NCBI GenBank assembly: GCA_030699345.1
Contig: JAUYMX010000453.1
Span: 1-21,191 of the forward strand
Length of the DNA stretch: 21,191 nt
Origin: Methylococcaceae bacterium
Lineage (GTDB): Bacteria; Pseudomonadota; Gammaproteobacteria; Methylococcales; Methylomonadaceae
Reading direction: 5' to 3'
Part shown: positions 14,365 through 21,191 of the stretch, piece after piece
Layout of the letters: each line of letters starts with the position of its first letter
How positions within the stretch are numbered: the first letter of the stretch is position 1
The notes under the pieces: generated by a model
The model's input: only the letters and a program-made list of their open reading frames with translations
Databases searched by the model: none
Told to the model about the DNA's origin: nothing
Program-made: the position numbers and the translations under genes

Positions 14365-14369
14365 GAGGA
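14365..14369 (+). promoter_or_regulatory. Ribosome binding site that sets the hisA start
   Basis: GAGGA ends ten bases before the ATG at 14380 and only one base before the in-frame TTG at 14371, so the ATG is the start. Confidence 0.75.
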
Positions 14370-14379
14370 CTTGCTAGCT

Positions 14380-15111
14380 ATGTTGTTAATCCCCGCAATT
14401 GATTTGAAAGAAGGAAAGTGCGTACGTTTACGTCAAGGTCGCATGGAAGATGATACTGTTTTTTCTGAAGATCCTGTCGCTGTAGCTGGTAGATGGGTGG
14501 CGGCAGGAGCTAAACGCATACATCTGGTTGATTTGGACGGCGCCTTTGCAGGTAAACCTGTAAATGCCGATATTATTCACGCTATTGCCCAGGCTTATCC
14601 TGATGTGTCTATACAGATTGGCGGTGGCATTCGTGATGAAGATACGGTGCAAGCATATTTAGAGGCTGGAGTCGAATATGTGATTATCGGTACTAAAGCA
14701 GTTAATGAGCCCCATTTTGTCAGTGATTTAGCTAAAGAGTATCCGCGTCGGATTATCGTTGGTTTAGATGCCAAAGACGGTAAAGTAGCTGTAGACGGAT
14801 GGTCAAAGTTATCCAAGCACGATGTCATTGACCTGGCGAAACATTTTGAAGCTGATGGTGTTGAAGCCATTATTTATACCGATATTTCTCGGGACGGCAT
14901 GATGCAAGGTGTTAATGTTGAGGCTACTGCGCGCTTGGCGCAAGCCATTAAAATACCTGTCATTGCCTCAGGCGGGATCACCAACATGGATGATATTCGT
15001 GCGCTAAGTGCAGTGGCGCATGTAGTCATTATGGGGGCGATCAATGGACGAGCTATTTATGAAGGTTCTCTGGATTTTGTCGAAGCCAGAACCTACGCGG
15101 AGCCGTTTTAA
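14380..15111 (+). CDS. hisA: ProFAR isomerase
   Basis: Catalyses the Amadori isomerisation of ProFAR to PRFAR. It is a 243-residue (beta-alpha)8 barrel, homologous to HisF. The catalytic aspartates are Asp8 (IPAIDLKEGK) and Asp130 (IVGLDAKDGKV). Phosphate-binding segments are GGGIRD near 81-86 and ASGGIT further on. The ATG at 14380 was chosen over a TTG nine bases upstream because of ribosome-binding-site spacing, and because MLLIPAIDL is the usual family start. Only 3 bp separate it from hisF. Confidence 0.96.
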   Translation: MLLIPAIDLKEGKCVRLRQGRMEDDTVFSEDPVAVAGRWVAAGAKRIHLVDLDGAFAGKPVNADIIHAIAQAYPDVSIQIGGGIRDEDTVQAYLEAGVEYVIIGTKAVNEPHFVSDLAKEYPRRIIVGLDAKDGKVAVDGWSKLSKHDVIDLAKHFEADGVEAIIYTDISRDGMMQGVNVEATARLAQAIKIPVIASGGITNMDDIRALSAVAHVVIMGAINGRAIYEGSLDFVEARTYAEPF

Positions 15112-15114
15112 TTC

Positions 15115-15873
15115 ATGGGACTCGCCAAGCGTATTATTCCCTGCCTAGATGTCGACAATGGGCGCGTTGTTAAAGGCGTTAAGTTTATCGATATTCGTGA
15201 TGCAGGCGACCCGGTTGAAATCGCCAGGCGCTATGATCGCGAAGGTGCCGATGAAATAACTTTTCTGGATATTACTGCGACCCATCATAATCGCGATACT
15301 ATCGTCCATGTGGTCGAGCAGGTGGCTAGTGAAGTGTTTATTCCTTTAACCGTAGGCGGAGGTATTCGAACGTTGGATGATATTCGTCGAATGCTCAATG
15401 CTGGGGCCGATAAAGTAGCCATTAACAGCGCGGCAGTCTTTAATCCGGATTTTGTCCGCGAAGCAGCGGAGCGCTTCGGCTCGCAATGTATTGTTGTGGC
15501 GATTGACGCCAAAAAAGTGGGTGATAGCTGGGAGATTTTTACCCACGGTGGCCGTAAATCGACCGGAATTAATGCTATTGCCTGGGCTGAAAAAATGGTC
15601 AGCTATGGAGCTGGCGAGATTTTGTTGACTAGCATGGACCGTGACGGAACCCGTGAAGGTTTTGATTTGTCTTTGACTCGTGCAATTAGCGAAGCGGTGA
15701 GTGTTCCGGTAATCGCTTCGGGCGGCGTCGGCTGTTTGGATCATCTCGCGGATGGCATTATTGAGGGCAAAGCTGATGCAGTGTTAGCGGCTAGTATTTT
15801 TCATTTTGCCGAGTACACCATTCAACAAGCGAAGGAGCACTTGGCTACACGCGGCATAGAAGTTCGATTATGA
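15115..15873 (+). CDS. hisF: Imidazole glycerol phosphate synthase, cyclase subunit
   Basis: Forms imidazole glycerol phosphate and AICAR from PRFAR and ammonia supplied by HisH. The 252-residue barrel has the catalytic Asp12 (IIPCLDVDNGRVVKG) and Asp131 (VVAIDAKKVG), each one position later than in many homologues because of one extra N-terminal residue. LTSMDRDGTREGFD and VIASGGVG are conserved. Its TGA stop overlaps the hisI start in ATGA. Confidence 0.97.
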   Translation: MGLAKRIIPCLDVDNGRVVKGVKFIDIRDAGDPVEIARRYDREGADEITFLDITATHHNRDTIVHVVEQVASEVFIPLTVGGGIRTLDDIRRMLNAGADKVAINSAAVFNPDFVREAAERFGSQCIVVAIDAKKVGDSWEIFTHGGRKSTGINAIAWAEKMVSYGAGEILLTSMDRDGTREGFDLSLTRAISEAVSVPVIASGGVGCLDHLADGIIEGKADAVLAASIFHFAEYTIQQAKEHLATRGIEVRL

Positions 15874-16262
15874 GTAACGCTTGGCTGGATGATATACGAT
15901 GGACTGAAGAAGGTTTGATTCCGGTGATTGCGCAACAAGCGGATACCGGCAAAATTTTGATGTTTGCGTGGATGAATCGTGAGTCTTTAGCGTTGACCGT
16001 CACCGAGGGTTATGCTGTCTATTGGTCACGCTCTCGCGGCAAGCTGTGGCGTAAGGGTGAAGAATCCGGTCATAAGCAGAAAATTGTGGCAATTTATTTG
16101 GATTGCGACGAAGACGTGATTTTGCTTAAGATAGAACAGCAAGGTGGAATAGCTTGCCATACTGGCAGAGAGAGCTGTTTTTATAGGCAATTGCTTGATG
16201 GTCAATGGCAGGCTGTTGAAGCAGTTTTAAAAAATCCTGCAGATATTTATAAAAAGATATGA
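15870..16262 (+). CDS. hisI: Phosphoribosyl-AMP cyclohydrolase
   Basis: Opens the adenine ring of PR-AMP in histidine synthesis. The 130-residue protein is monofunctional, not fused to the pyrophosphohydrolase as in E. coli. Its metal sites are visible: LDCDEDVILLKI near 91-102 and CHTGRESCF near 110-118; YWSRSRGKLWRKGEESGH is the conserved substrate region. Four-base overlaps with hisF (ATGA) and with hisE (ATGA at 16259) indicate coupled translation. Confidence 0.96.
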   Translation: MSNAWLDDIRWTEEGLIPVIAQQADTGKILMFAWMNRESLALTVTEGYAVYWSRSRGKLWRKGEESGHKQKIVAIYLDCDEDVILLKIEQQGGIACHTGRESCFYRQLLDGQWQAVEAVLKNPADIYKKI

Positions 16263-16579
16263 ATGATGTATTGTTGCAACTGGCACAAATTCTCGAACAG
16301 CGTAAACTTGAATCTGCCGAAAAGTCATACGTAGCTAGTTTGTACAGTAAAGGCTTGGATACTATCCTAAAAAAAATAGGCGAGGAAGCGACCGAAACTG
16401 TTATTGCCGCTAAAGGTGGAGATAAGCAGCAGATCGTGTATGAAATGGCTGATTTGTGGTTTCATTGTTTGGTGCTGCTTGCCGATCAAGATTTAGGGCC
16501 GGACGATGTACTGCAGGAACTGAATCGTCGCTTAGGTTTGTATGGCCTGCAAGAAAAGGCGCAACGAAATAAAACGTAA
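16259..16579 (+). CDS. hisE: Phosphoribosyl-ATP pyrophosphohydrolase
   Basis: Splits pyrophosphate from PR-ATP, the second step of histidine synthesis. It is a 106-residue all-helical protein of the MazG-like superfamily, with KIGEEATETVIAAKGGD and VYEMADLWFHCLVLL as the two acidic metal-binding helices. It overlaps hisI by four bases and ends 28 bp before tatA, so histidine and Tat genes probably share a transcript. Confidence 0.96.
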   Translation: MNDVLLQLAQILEQRKLESAEKSYVASLYSKGLDTILKKIGEEATETVIAAKGGDKQQIVYEMADLWFHCLVLLADQDLGPDDVLQELNRRLGLYGLQEKAQRNKT

Positions 16580-16607
16580 TTTATAGAAACTTAAAAGGGA
16601 GTTAAAA

Positions 16608-16823
16608 ATGGGCATCGGTGTTAGTGAGTTATTAATTATATTGGTTATTGTCGTAGTTTTATTTGGAACCAAACGGTTACGAAATATTGGCGGTGATTTG
16701 GGTGGTGCCATTAAGAGCTTTAGAACCGCCGTGAAAGATGGTGAGAATGACAAAAAAAGTGCCGACTCTGATACTGACAGCGTAGACGGCGAGATTAGCT
16801 CTAAGAAAAACGAGAATGTTTAA
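16608..16823 (+). CDS. tatA: Sec-independent translocase subunit TatA
   Basis: Forms the pore-like part of the twin-arginine export system. The 71 residues have a short membrane helix (about 4-20, VSELLIILVIVVVLF), the hinge FGTKRLRNIGGDLG and an amphipathic helix (GGAIKSFRTAV), followed by a charged polar tail. GGGAG (16597-16601) lies six bases before the ATG. First of three adjacent tat genes. Confidence 0.95.
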   Translation: MGIGVSELLIILVIVVVLFGTKRLRNIGGDLGGAIKSFRTAVKDGENDKKSADSDTDSVDGEISSKKNENV

Positions 16824-16828
16824 ATTTT

Positions 16829-17158
16829 ATGTTTGAGATAGGGTTTTCTGAGCTGGTAATGGTTGGCTTAGTCAGTTTATTAGTAATCGGTCCGGAACGA
16901 CTGCCAAAAGTAGCCAGACTTGCGGGTTTTTGGATAGGTAAAACCCGTAATATGGTCAACAATTTTAAGGCTGAAATAAAACACGAACTAGAAACGGAAG
17001 AAATTCGCCAAATTATGGAAGAACAATCTGGTATTAAGATGGAAGTAACAAAAGCTTTGGATCAAACTGTTGACTCGGTTAACGTCGTAAAATCTTCTAT
17101 CGAGCGAGGCTCAGAGCAGATTGCCGCTCAAAATAAATCCCCGTATGACTCAGAATAA
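16829..17158 (+). CDS. tatB: Sec-independent translocase subunit TatB
   Basis: Helps TatC to recognise twin-arginine substrates. The 109 residues start MFEIGFSELVMVGLVSLLVIGPERLP, where the Glu in FSEL and the PERLP hinge are typical of TatB, then an amphipathic helix and a variable tail. It begins 5 bp after tatA without a visible ribosome binding site, so coupling is likely. It overlaps tatC by 14 bp. Confidence 0.94.
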   Translation: MFEIGFSELVMVGLVSLLVIGPERLPKVARLAGFWIGKTRNMVNNFKAEIKHELETEEIRQIMEEQSGIKMEVTKALDQTVDSVNVVKSSIERGSEQIAAQNKSPYDSE

Positions 17159-17930
17159 CTCCGATCGCTCTATCGAGCAGCCGTTTATAAGTCACTTGAT
17201 TGAATTGCGTGATCGCCTGTTAAAGGTGGTTTTGTGCATAACAGTGGTGTTTTTGGGGTTGGCTACTTATGCTAATGATATATATAGCATTTTGGCCGGT
17301 CCGTTAATGAAACATATGCCGGCAAATAGCACCATGATTGCCATTGATGTCGGGTCACCGTTTTTTACACCTTTTAAGCTGGCGCTGGTCGTTTCAGTTT
17401 TTATTACTGTACCGATAATTCTGCATCAATTTTGGGCGTTTGTTGCTCCGGGTTTGTATCGGCGTGAGCGGCGCATGATTTTGCCGTTACTGATTGCCAG
17501 CACGTTTCTGTTTTATCTGGGCGTGGTTTTTGCCTATTTTGTGGTTTTTCCATTGGTGTTTGGTTTTTTGACCGCAGCAGCGCCGGAAGGTGTGGCGGTA
17601 ATGACAGACATTAGCAAATACCTGGATTTTGTTCTGACGATGTTCTTTGCTTTTGGTATTTGTTTTGAGGTGCCAATAGTTACCATCGTTTTAGTTTGGA
17701 TGGGGTTGGTGACGCCAGCGGATTTAGCCGATAAACGCCCGTATGTAATCGTTGGGGCATTTATTATTGCAATGCCTTTGACTCCTCCAGATCCAGTTTC
17801 CCAGTCTTTGTTGGCAGTGCCAATGTGGATGTTATTTGAAATAGGTCTTTTATGTTCTAGGTTGTTCGTACCCAAGCCGAGTAACGACATTAATTATCCA
17901 GTTGACTATCAAAATTTCGATGGCGACTGA
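17145..17930 (+). CDS. tatC: Sec-independent translocase subunit TatC
   Basis: The receptor subunit of the twin-arginine translocase. About 261 residues with six membrane helices; PFISHLIELRDRLLK near the N-terminus and FAFGICFEVPIVTIVLVW are family signatures. The ATG at 17145 is preferred over an in-frame TTG at 17121 because it gives the common MTQNNSDRSIEQPFISHL start and lies within the tatB end. The end overlaps the following SDR gene by 11 bp. Confidence 0.96.
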   Translation: MTQNNSDRSIEQPFISHLIELRDRLLKVVLCITVVFLGLATYANDIYSILAGPLMKHMPANSTMIAIDVGSPFFTPFKLALVVSVFITVPIILHQFWAFVAPGLYRRERRMILPLLIASTFLFYLGVVFAYFVVFPLVFGFLTAAAPEGVAVMTDISKYLDFVLTMFFAFGICFEVPIVTIVLVWMGLVTPADLADKRPYVIVGAFIIAMPLTPPDPVSQSLLAVPMWMLFEIGLLCSRLFVPKPSNDINYPVDYQNFDGD

Positions 17931-18666
17931 GTTCTGGCACAAAAATGTATTAATTACAGGTGCTTCTAAGCGTATTGGAGCAAGTTGTGCAAGATTGCTG
18001 CACGAGCAAGGTTGTAATGTAATCTTGCATTGCAACGCATCGAAGCAAGATGCATTGCAGCTTTGTTCTGAGTTAAACCAAGAACGCCCTGATTCCGCAA
18101 GAGTCATGCAGGCCGACTTGCTAAATCGAGAGCAATTGCAAAATCTAGCTCATCAGGCGGCAGTGGCGTGGGGTGGTTTGGATGTCTTGATAAATAATGC
18201 CTCTTCTTTTTATCCGACTGCGCTGGCTGACGTCACTGAGGCTCAATGGGATGAGTTGCTTGGCAGTAATCTAAAAGCGCCTTTTTTTTTAACGCAAGCA
18301 TTAGCAAATACTTTGTTAGAGCGGCAAGGATGTGTAGTTAATATTGTCGATATTCATGCTGAACGAGGATTGAAAGGCTACCCTGTCTACAGTATTGCCA
18401 AAGCTGGTCTGGCCGCTATGACCAAAGTTCTGGCTAAGGAGTTGGGGCCTTCTGTGCGAGTTAACGGCGTCGCGCCGGGCGCAATTATTTGGCCTGAATT
18501 TGATATGTCAGAAGAAGACAAAAATGAAATTTTACAGCGTGTTGCTTTGCGTAGACACGGTCAACCCACTGATATTGCTAAGGCGGTATTATTTTTAGTC
18601 AGGGATGCTGAATATGTTACCGGTCAAATTTTGTCTGTAGATGGCGGGCGAACATTATTTTGTTGA
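17920..18666 (+). CDS. folM: Pteridine reductase-like short-chain dehydrogenase
   Basis: Most likely reduces a pterin (dihydrofolate or dihydromonapterin) with NADPH. The NADPH motif TGASKRIG (13-20) has Arg18, as in pteridine reductases. NNAS is at 92-95. The active site is Asp144, Tyr157 and Lys161: an Asp replaces the usual SDR Ser, and the spacings of 13 and 4 equal those of PTR1 (Asp181, Tyr194, Lys198). VRVNGVAPGAIIWPE near 179-193 is also typical. The ATG at 17920 lies inside the tatC end. The gene is convergent with folK and folB, overlapping folK by 12 bp, which supports a pterin role. A nine-T run (18282-18290) lies in the coding sequence. The exact substrate is inferred. Confidence 0.85.
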   Translation: MATEFWHKNVLITGASKRIGASCARLLHEQGCNVILHCNASKQDALQLCSELNQERPDSARVMQADLLNREQLQNLAHQAAVAWGGLDVLINNASSFYPTALADVTEAQWDELLGSNLKAPFFLTQALANTLLERQGCVVNIVDIHAERGLKGYPVYSIAKAGLAAMTKVLAKELGPSVRVNGVAPGAIIWPEFDMSEEDKNEILQRVALRRHGQPTDIAKAVLFLVRDAEYVTGQILSVDGGRTLFC

Positions 18667-19155
18667 AGCTTGTTTAAACGGTAGCCGCCATTGCTTGAGC
18701 GTGGTTTTGTCAAAGTTACTCCACAGCTCTTCATAAGTGATTTGGCTGACCGGGTGTTTTAAGTTTGGGGCAATTTCTGCCAAGGGTTCAAGCACAAAAG
18801 CGTAACGTTCAATTTCGTCTCGAGGAATCTGCAGGCGACCATCGTTGATAATAATGTCACCGTATAAAATTAAGTCTAGATCTAGCGTGCGAGGGGAAAA
18901 TTTTTCACTATTGCGACTACGGCCATGATCTAACTCAATTTGACGAAGTTGCTTGGCAACTGTTTTGACATCTAGGTCAGAATCGAAACCAACAATTAGG
19001 TTATGAAAACTGTCACCAGTAAATCCAACAGCTTCCGATTCGTAAATACTGGATACAGTCAGATTGCCAAAATATTCTTCAAGAGCCTTCAAACTCGCAG
19101 GAATGTTGATTTCCTTGTCGATGTTGCTGCCTATGCTTATATAGCCTCTGGTCAC
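18655..19155 (-). CDS. folK: Hydroxymethyl-dihydropterin pyrophosphokinase
   Basis: Transfers pyrophosphate from ATP to 6-hydroxymethyl-dihydropterin in folate synthesis. The 166 residues show the family start YISIGSNI, the SSIYESEAVGF stretch, and GRSRNSEKFSPRTLDLDLILYG with the metal-binding DLD, then IPRDEIERYAFVLEPLAEI. It starts with GTG in a GTGA overlap with the folB stop, so the two are translationally coupled. Its 3' end overlaps the SDR gene on the opposite strand. Confidence 0.96.
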   Translation of the reverse strand: MTRGYISIGSNIDKEINIPASLKALEEYFGNLTVSSIYESEAVGFTGDSFHNLIVGFDSDLDVKTVAKQLRQIELDHGRSRNSEKFSPRTLDLDLILYGDIIINDGRLQIPRDEIERYAFVLEPLAEIAPNLKHPVSQITYEELWSNFDKTTLKQWRLPFKQASTK

Positions 19156-19511
19156 GAGATTTTTTCTCCGCGCTCAATCACTATGCCGACATCACTGGCT
19201 CCACGAATAGCGCCTTTTTTGTTTAAAGTGATTTTTACCCAGGAAACATTGAATTCATTGCGAATGATGTTGGCTATTTCAACAATCAATTTTTCTACTA
19301 GATAAAATTGGCTGTCTTCTACATATGAAATGATACGCTTGGACACGGTTTTATAATCAAGTGTGTATTGAATATCGTCAGTTTCGGCGGCTTTTTCAAT
19401 ATCAAATGCCATCTCAATATCGAGAATAATGGTTTGTTTGGTTTCTCGTTCCCAGTCGTAAATGCCAATAATGGTTTGGATTTCCAATCCGCCTAAAAAT
19501 ATTATATCCAT
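19152..19511 (-). CDS. folB: Dihydroneopterin aldolase
   Basis: Cleaves dihydroneopterin to hydroxymethyl-dihydropterin and glycolaldehyde, the step before FolK. The 119 residues include GIYDWERETKQ with the substrate Glu, YLVEKLIVEIA and ITLNKKGAIRGA with the catalytic Lys. Family members form octamers. It is divergent from plsY; the 94 bp between them hold no promoter that I can call firmly. Confidence 0.95.
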   Translation of the reverse strand: MDIIFLGGLEIQTIIGIYDWERETKQTIILDIEMAFDIEKAAETDDIQYTLDYKTVSKRIISYVEDSQFYLVEKLIVEIANIIRNEFNVSWVKITLNKKGAIRGASDVGIVIERGEKIS

Positions 19512-19605
19512 TATGATTTCCGGTTATGATGCTAGAGGTTAAAAAAGCGCCCAGTATCAGGGAAACGCTTTAGTCTTACAAGATCTGAATGACGAAAGGT
19601 ATATC

Positions 19606-20193
19606 ATGAGTGAGTGGTTGTTTGTTCCTGCTGCCTATTTGATAGGCTCAATTTCAAGTGCAATTTTAATTTGTCGTTTGATGGGGTTGCCCGATCCACG
19701 AGATCAGGGGTCCGGTAATCCAGGCGCTACCAATGTTATGCGTATAGGTGGCAAAAAAGCCGCAGCAATTACCTTGTTGGGTGATTTGTTAAAAGGGTTA
19801 CTGCCGGTTTATATAGCCAAAATACTTGGAGTTCCCGTGGATATTTTAGTGGCGACCGGCTTGGCAGCGTTTATAGGGCACCTTTATCCCATATTTTTTG
19901 GTTTTAAAGGTGGTAAAGGTGTGGCGACTTCTCTGGGAGTATTGTTAGGTCTTTCTTGGTGGTTAGGTGCTGCGGTAATTATTACTTGGCTTGCAGTTTA
20001 CAAGCTTGGCAAAATTTCATCGTTAGCGGCGTTGTGTGCGTCTGCATTATCGCCAGTTTATGCTTGGTTTATCGTTGGTGATGTGCGCGTCGTAGAGGTG
20101 GCAATAGTAATGACAGTGCTTTTGTTGTGGCGGCACAAGAGTAACATTCAGCGCTTGTTGGCTGGTGTCGAAGGTAAATCAACAGCTAGGTAG
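19606..20193 (+). CDS. plsY: Acyl-phosphate:glycerol-3-phosphate acyltransferase PlsY
   Basis: An inner-membrane enzyme that acylates glycerol 3-phosphate with acyl phosphate in phospholipid synthesis. The 195 residues have about five membrane segments and the conserved loops SGNPGATN (36-43) and GHLYPIFFGFKGGKGVAT (91-108). AAAGG sits a few bases before the ATG. It is convergent with tsaD and overlaps it by 15 bp; the plsY/folB/tsaD neighbourhood is common in proteobacteria. Confidence 0.96.
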   Translation: MSEWLFVPAAYLIGSISSAILICRLMGLPDPRDQGSGNPGATNVMRIGGKKAAAITLLGDLLKGLLPVYIAKILGVPVDILVATGLAAFIGHLYPIFFGFKGGKGVATSLGVLLGLSWWLGAAVIITWLAVYKLGKISSLAALCASALSPVYAWFIVGDVRVVEVAIVMTVLLLWRHKSNIQRLLAGVEGKSTAR

Positions 20194-21189
20194 TTCATTA
20201 ACTGGCCAGCGTGGGCGTGTCTGTATTTCCAGGTCTTGATGTTGTCCTGCGAGTAAGCGTTGGCAGCCGGCATAGGCAATCATGGCCCCGTTATCAGTGC
20301 AGAATTCTGGTCTGGGAAAATAGATTTCACCGTTTTCTTTCTTAATCATTTGTGTAAGTGTTGCGCGAATGTGTTGATTGGCGCTAACACCTCCAGCCAC
20401 CACAAGTCTTTTTAATCCGGTTTGTTGTAAGGCGCGTTTGCATTTGATGCTGAGTGTGTCGGCAACGGCTTCTTGAAAAGCAGCGGCTATATTTGCTTTG
20501 TCCTGGTCGGTTTTACCGGTGGCGTTAAGTGCGTTCATAGTGAAAGTTTTTAGTCCGCTAAAACTAAAGTCCAGTCCTGGGCGGTCGGTCATGGGTCTTG
20601 GAAATTTTAATTGGGGGCTGCCTTGTTCGGCTAGTTTTGAAAGTTTGGGACCGCCAGGATAGCCTAACCCCAGCATTTTTGCGGTCTTATCAAAAGCTTC
20701 CCCGGCCGCATCATCAAGCGATTCTCCTAATAAGTGGTAGTTGCCGACGCCCGTTACTTGAATCAGTAAAGTGTGCCCCCCGGAAATGAGGAGGGCTACA
20801 AAAGGCATGGCTGGTGGATTTGCTTCCAACATAGGGGCTAATAAATGACCTTCCATGTGATGTACGGCAATGGCAGGGATTTGCCATGTCCAGGCCAGGC
20901 TTCTGGCAGTGACAGCGCCAACTAATAAAGCCCCCATCAATCCTGGGCCGGCTGTATAGGCAATGCCGTTAATGTCGGAGCTCGTCAACCGGCTTTCTTT
21001 TAAGCATTGCTGGATAAGTGGAATCAATTTGCGAACATGATCGCGTGAAGCCAGCTCTGGAACAACGCCGCCATAGTCGTTATGCATCGCAATTTGGCTG
21101 TACAAAAAATCCTTAATTAAGCCTCGTTGAGAGTGATAAATGGCTACGCCGGTTTCATCGCAGGAGGTTTCTATGCCTAAAACGTACAT
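20179..21189 (-). CDS. tsaD: tRNA N6-threonylcarbamoyladenosine transferase subunit TsaD
   Basis: With TsaB and TsaE it attaches threonylcarbamoyl to A37 of tRNAs that read ANN codons. The 336 residues are complete. The start MYVLGIETSCDETGVAIY, the metal-binding His111 and His115 in VHHMEGHLLAP, the ASRDHVRKL motif, SGGHT, GVSANQHIR and CTDNGAMIAYAG are all family marks. The ATG lies two bases from the window edge, so its promoter and the usual neighbour rpsU would be outside. Confidence 0.97.
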   Translation of the reverse strand: MYVLGIETSCDETGVAIYHSQRGLIKDFLYSQIAMHNDYGGVVPELASRDHVRKLIPLIQQCLKESRLTSSDINGIAYTAGPGLMGALLVGAVTARSLAWTWQIPAIAVHHMEGHLLAPMLEANPPAMPFVALLISGGHTLLIQVTGVGNYHLLGESLDDAAGEAFDKTAKMLGLGYPGGPKLSKLAEQGSPQLKFPRPMTDRPGLDFSFSGLKTFTMNALNATGKTDQDKANIAAAFQEAVADTLSIKCKRALQQTGLKRLVVAGGVSANQHIRATLTQMIKKENGEIYFPRPEFCTDNGAMIAYAGCQRLLAGQHQDLEIQTRPRWPVNELPSC

Positions 21190-21191
21190 TG

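Noticed and set aside
15346..15744. Open frame of 132 codons antisense to hisF
   Set aside because: hisF is complete and conserved here; the antisense frame is a shadow of its codon pattern.
17534..17890. Open frame of 118 codons antisense to tatC
   Set aside because: It mirrors membrane-helix codons of tatC and has no domain or start signal.

Overview
This window looks like chromosomal DNA of a gammaproteobacterium, most likely an AT-leaning methanotroph or methylotroph of the Methylococcales type. That placement is an inference. It rests on an exosortase with a VPxPA-type PEP-CTERM substrate, a monofunctional HisB, the order hisBHAFIE-tatABC, and the folB/folK/plsY/tsaD neighbourhood. I see no insertion sequence, phage gene or CRISPR array.

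Left part (1-9415), envelope and exopolysaccharide locus. On the minus strand lie a Wza-type polysaccharide export protein, an outer-membrane beta-barrel protein and the start of a Wzz-type chain-length determinant. A 665-bp non-coding region separates them from a divergent plus-strand block: a secreted PEP-CTERM protein, a terminator, an exosortase fused to an EpsI domain (XrtD-like), GDP-mannose 4,6-dehydratase, GDP-L-fucose synthase and a long phosphohexomutase. The exosortase should process the PEP-CTERM protein at the inner membrane. The sugar enzymes would supply GDP-fucose to the polysaccharide or to a glycosylated surface protein. The divergent region carries two oppositely oriented sigma-54-like promoters with exact spacing, a strong palindrome, a spaced direct repeat and a nine-G tract.

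Middle (9416-12928), housekeeping and small genes. There is a single-pass membrane protein with a periplasmic SH3-like tail, tRNA-Gly(GCC) and tRNA-Cys(GCA) with clear promoter and terminator signals, a single-domain rhodanese, and the GTPase TypA/BipA.

Right part (13091-21189), core metabolism. hisB-hisH-hisA-hisF-hisI-hisE run into tatA-tatB-tatC and then a pteridine-reductase-like SDR, all closely packed with several overlaps. folB-folK follow on the minus strand, convergent with the SDR. plsY (plus) is convergent with tsaD (minus). The SDR next to folK and folB suggests a pterin/folate role.

Nothing here is clearly a wholly new system. The most interesting part is the control region and composition of the PEP-CTERM/exosortase/fucose block. 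Start codons were chosen by ribosome-binding-site spacing for the PEP-CTERM gene, hisA, tatC and the SDR; alternatives are noted in the entries.
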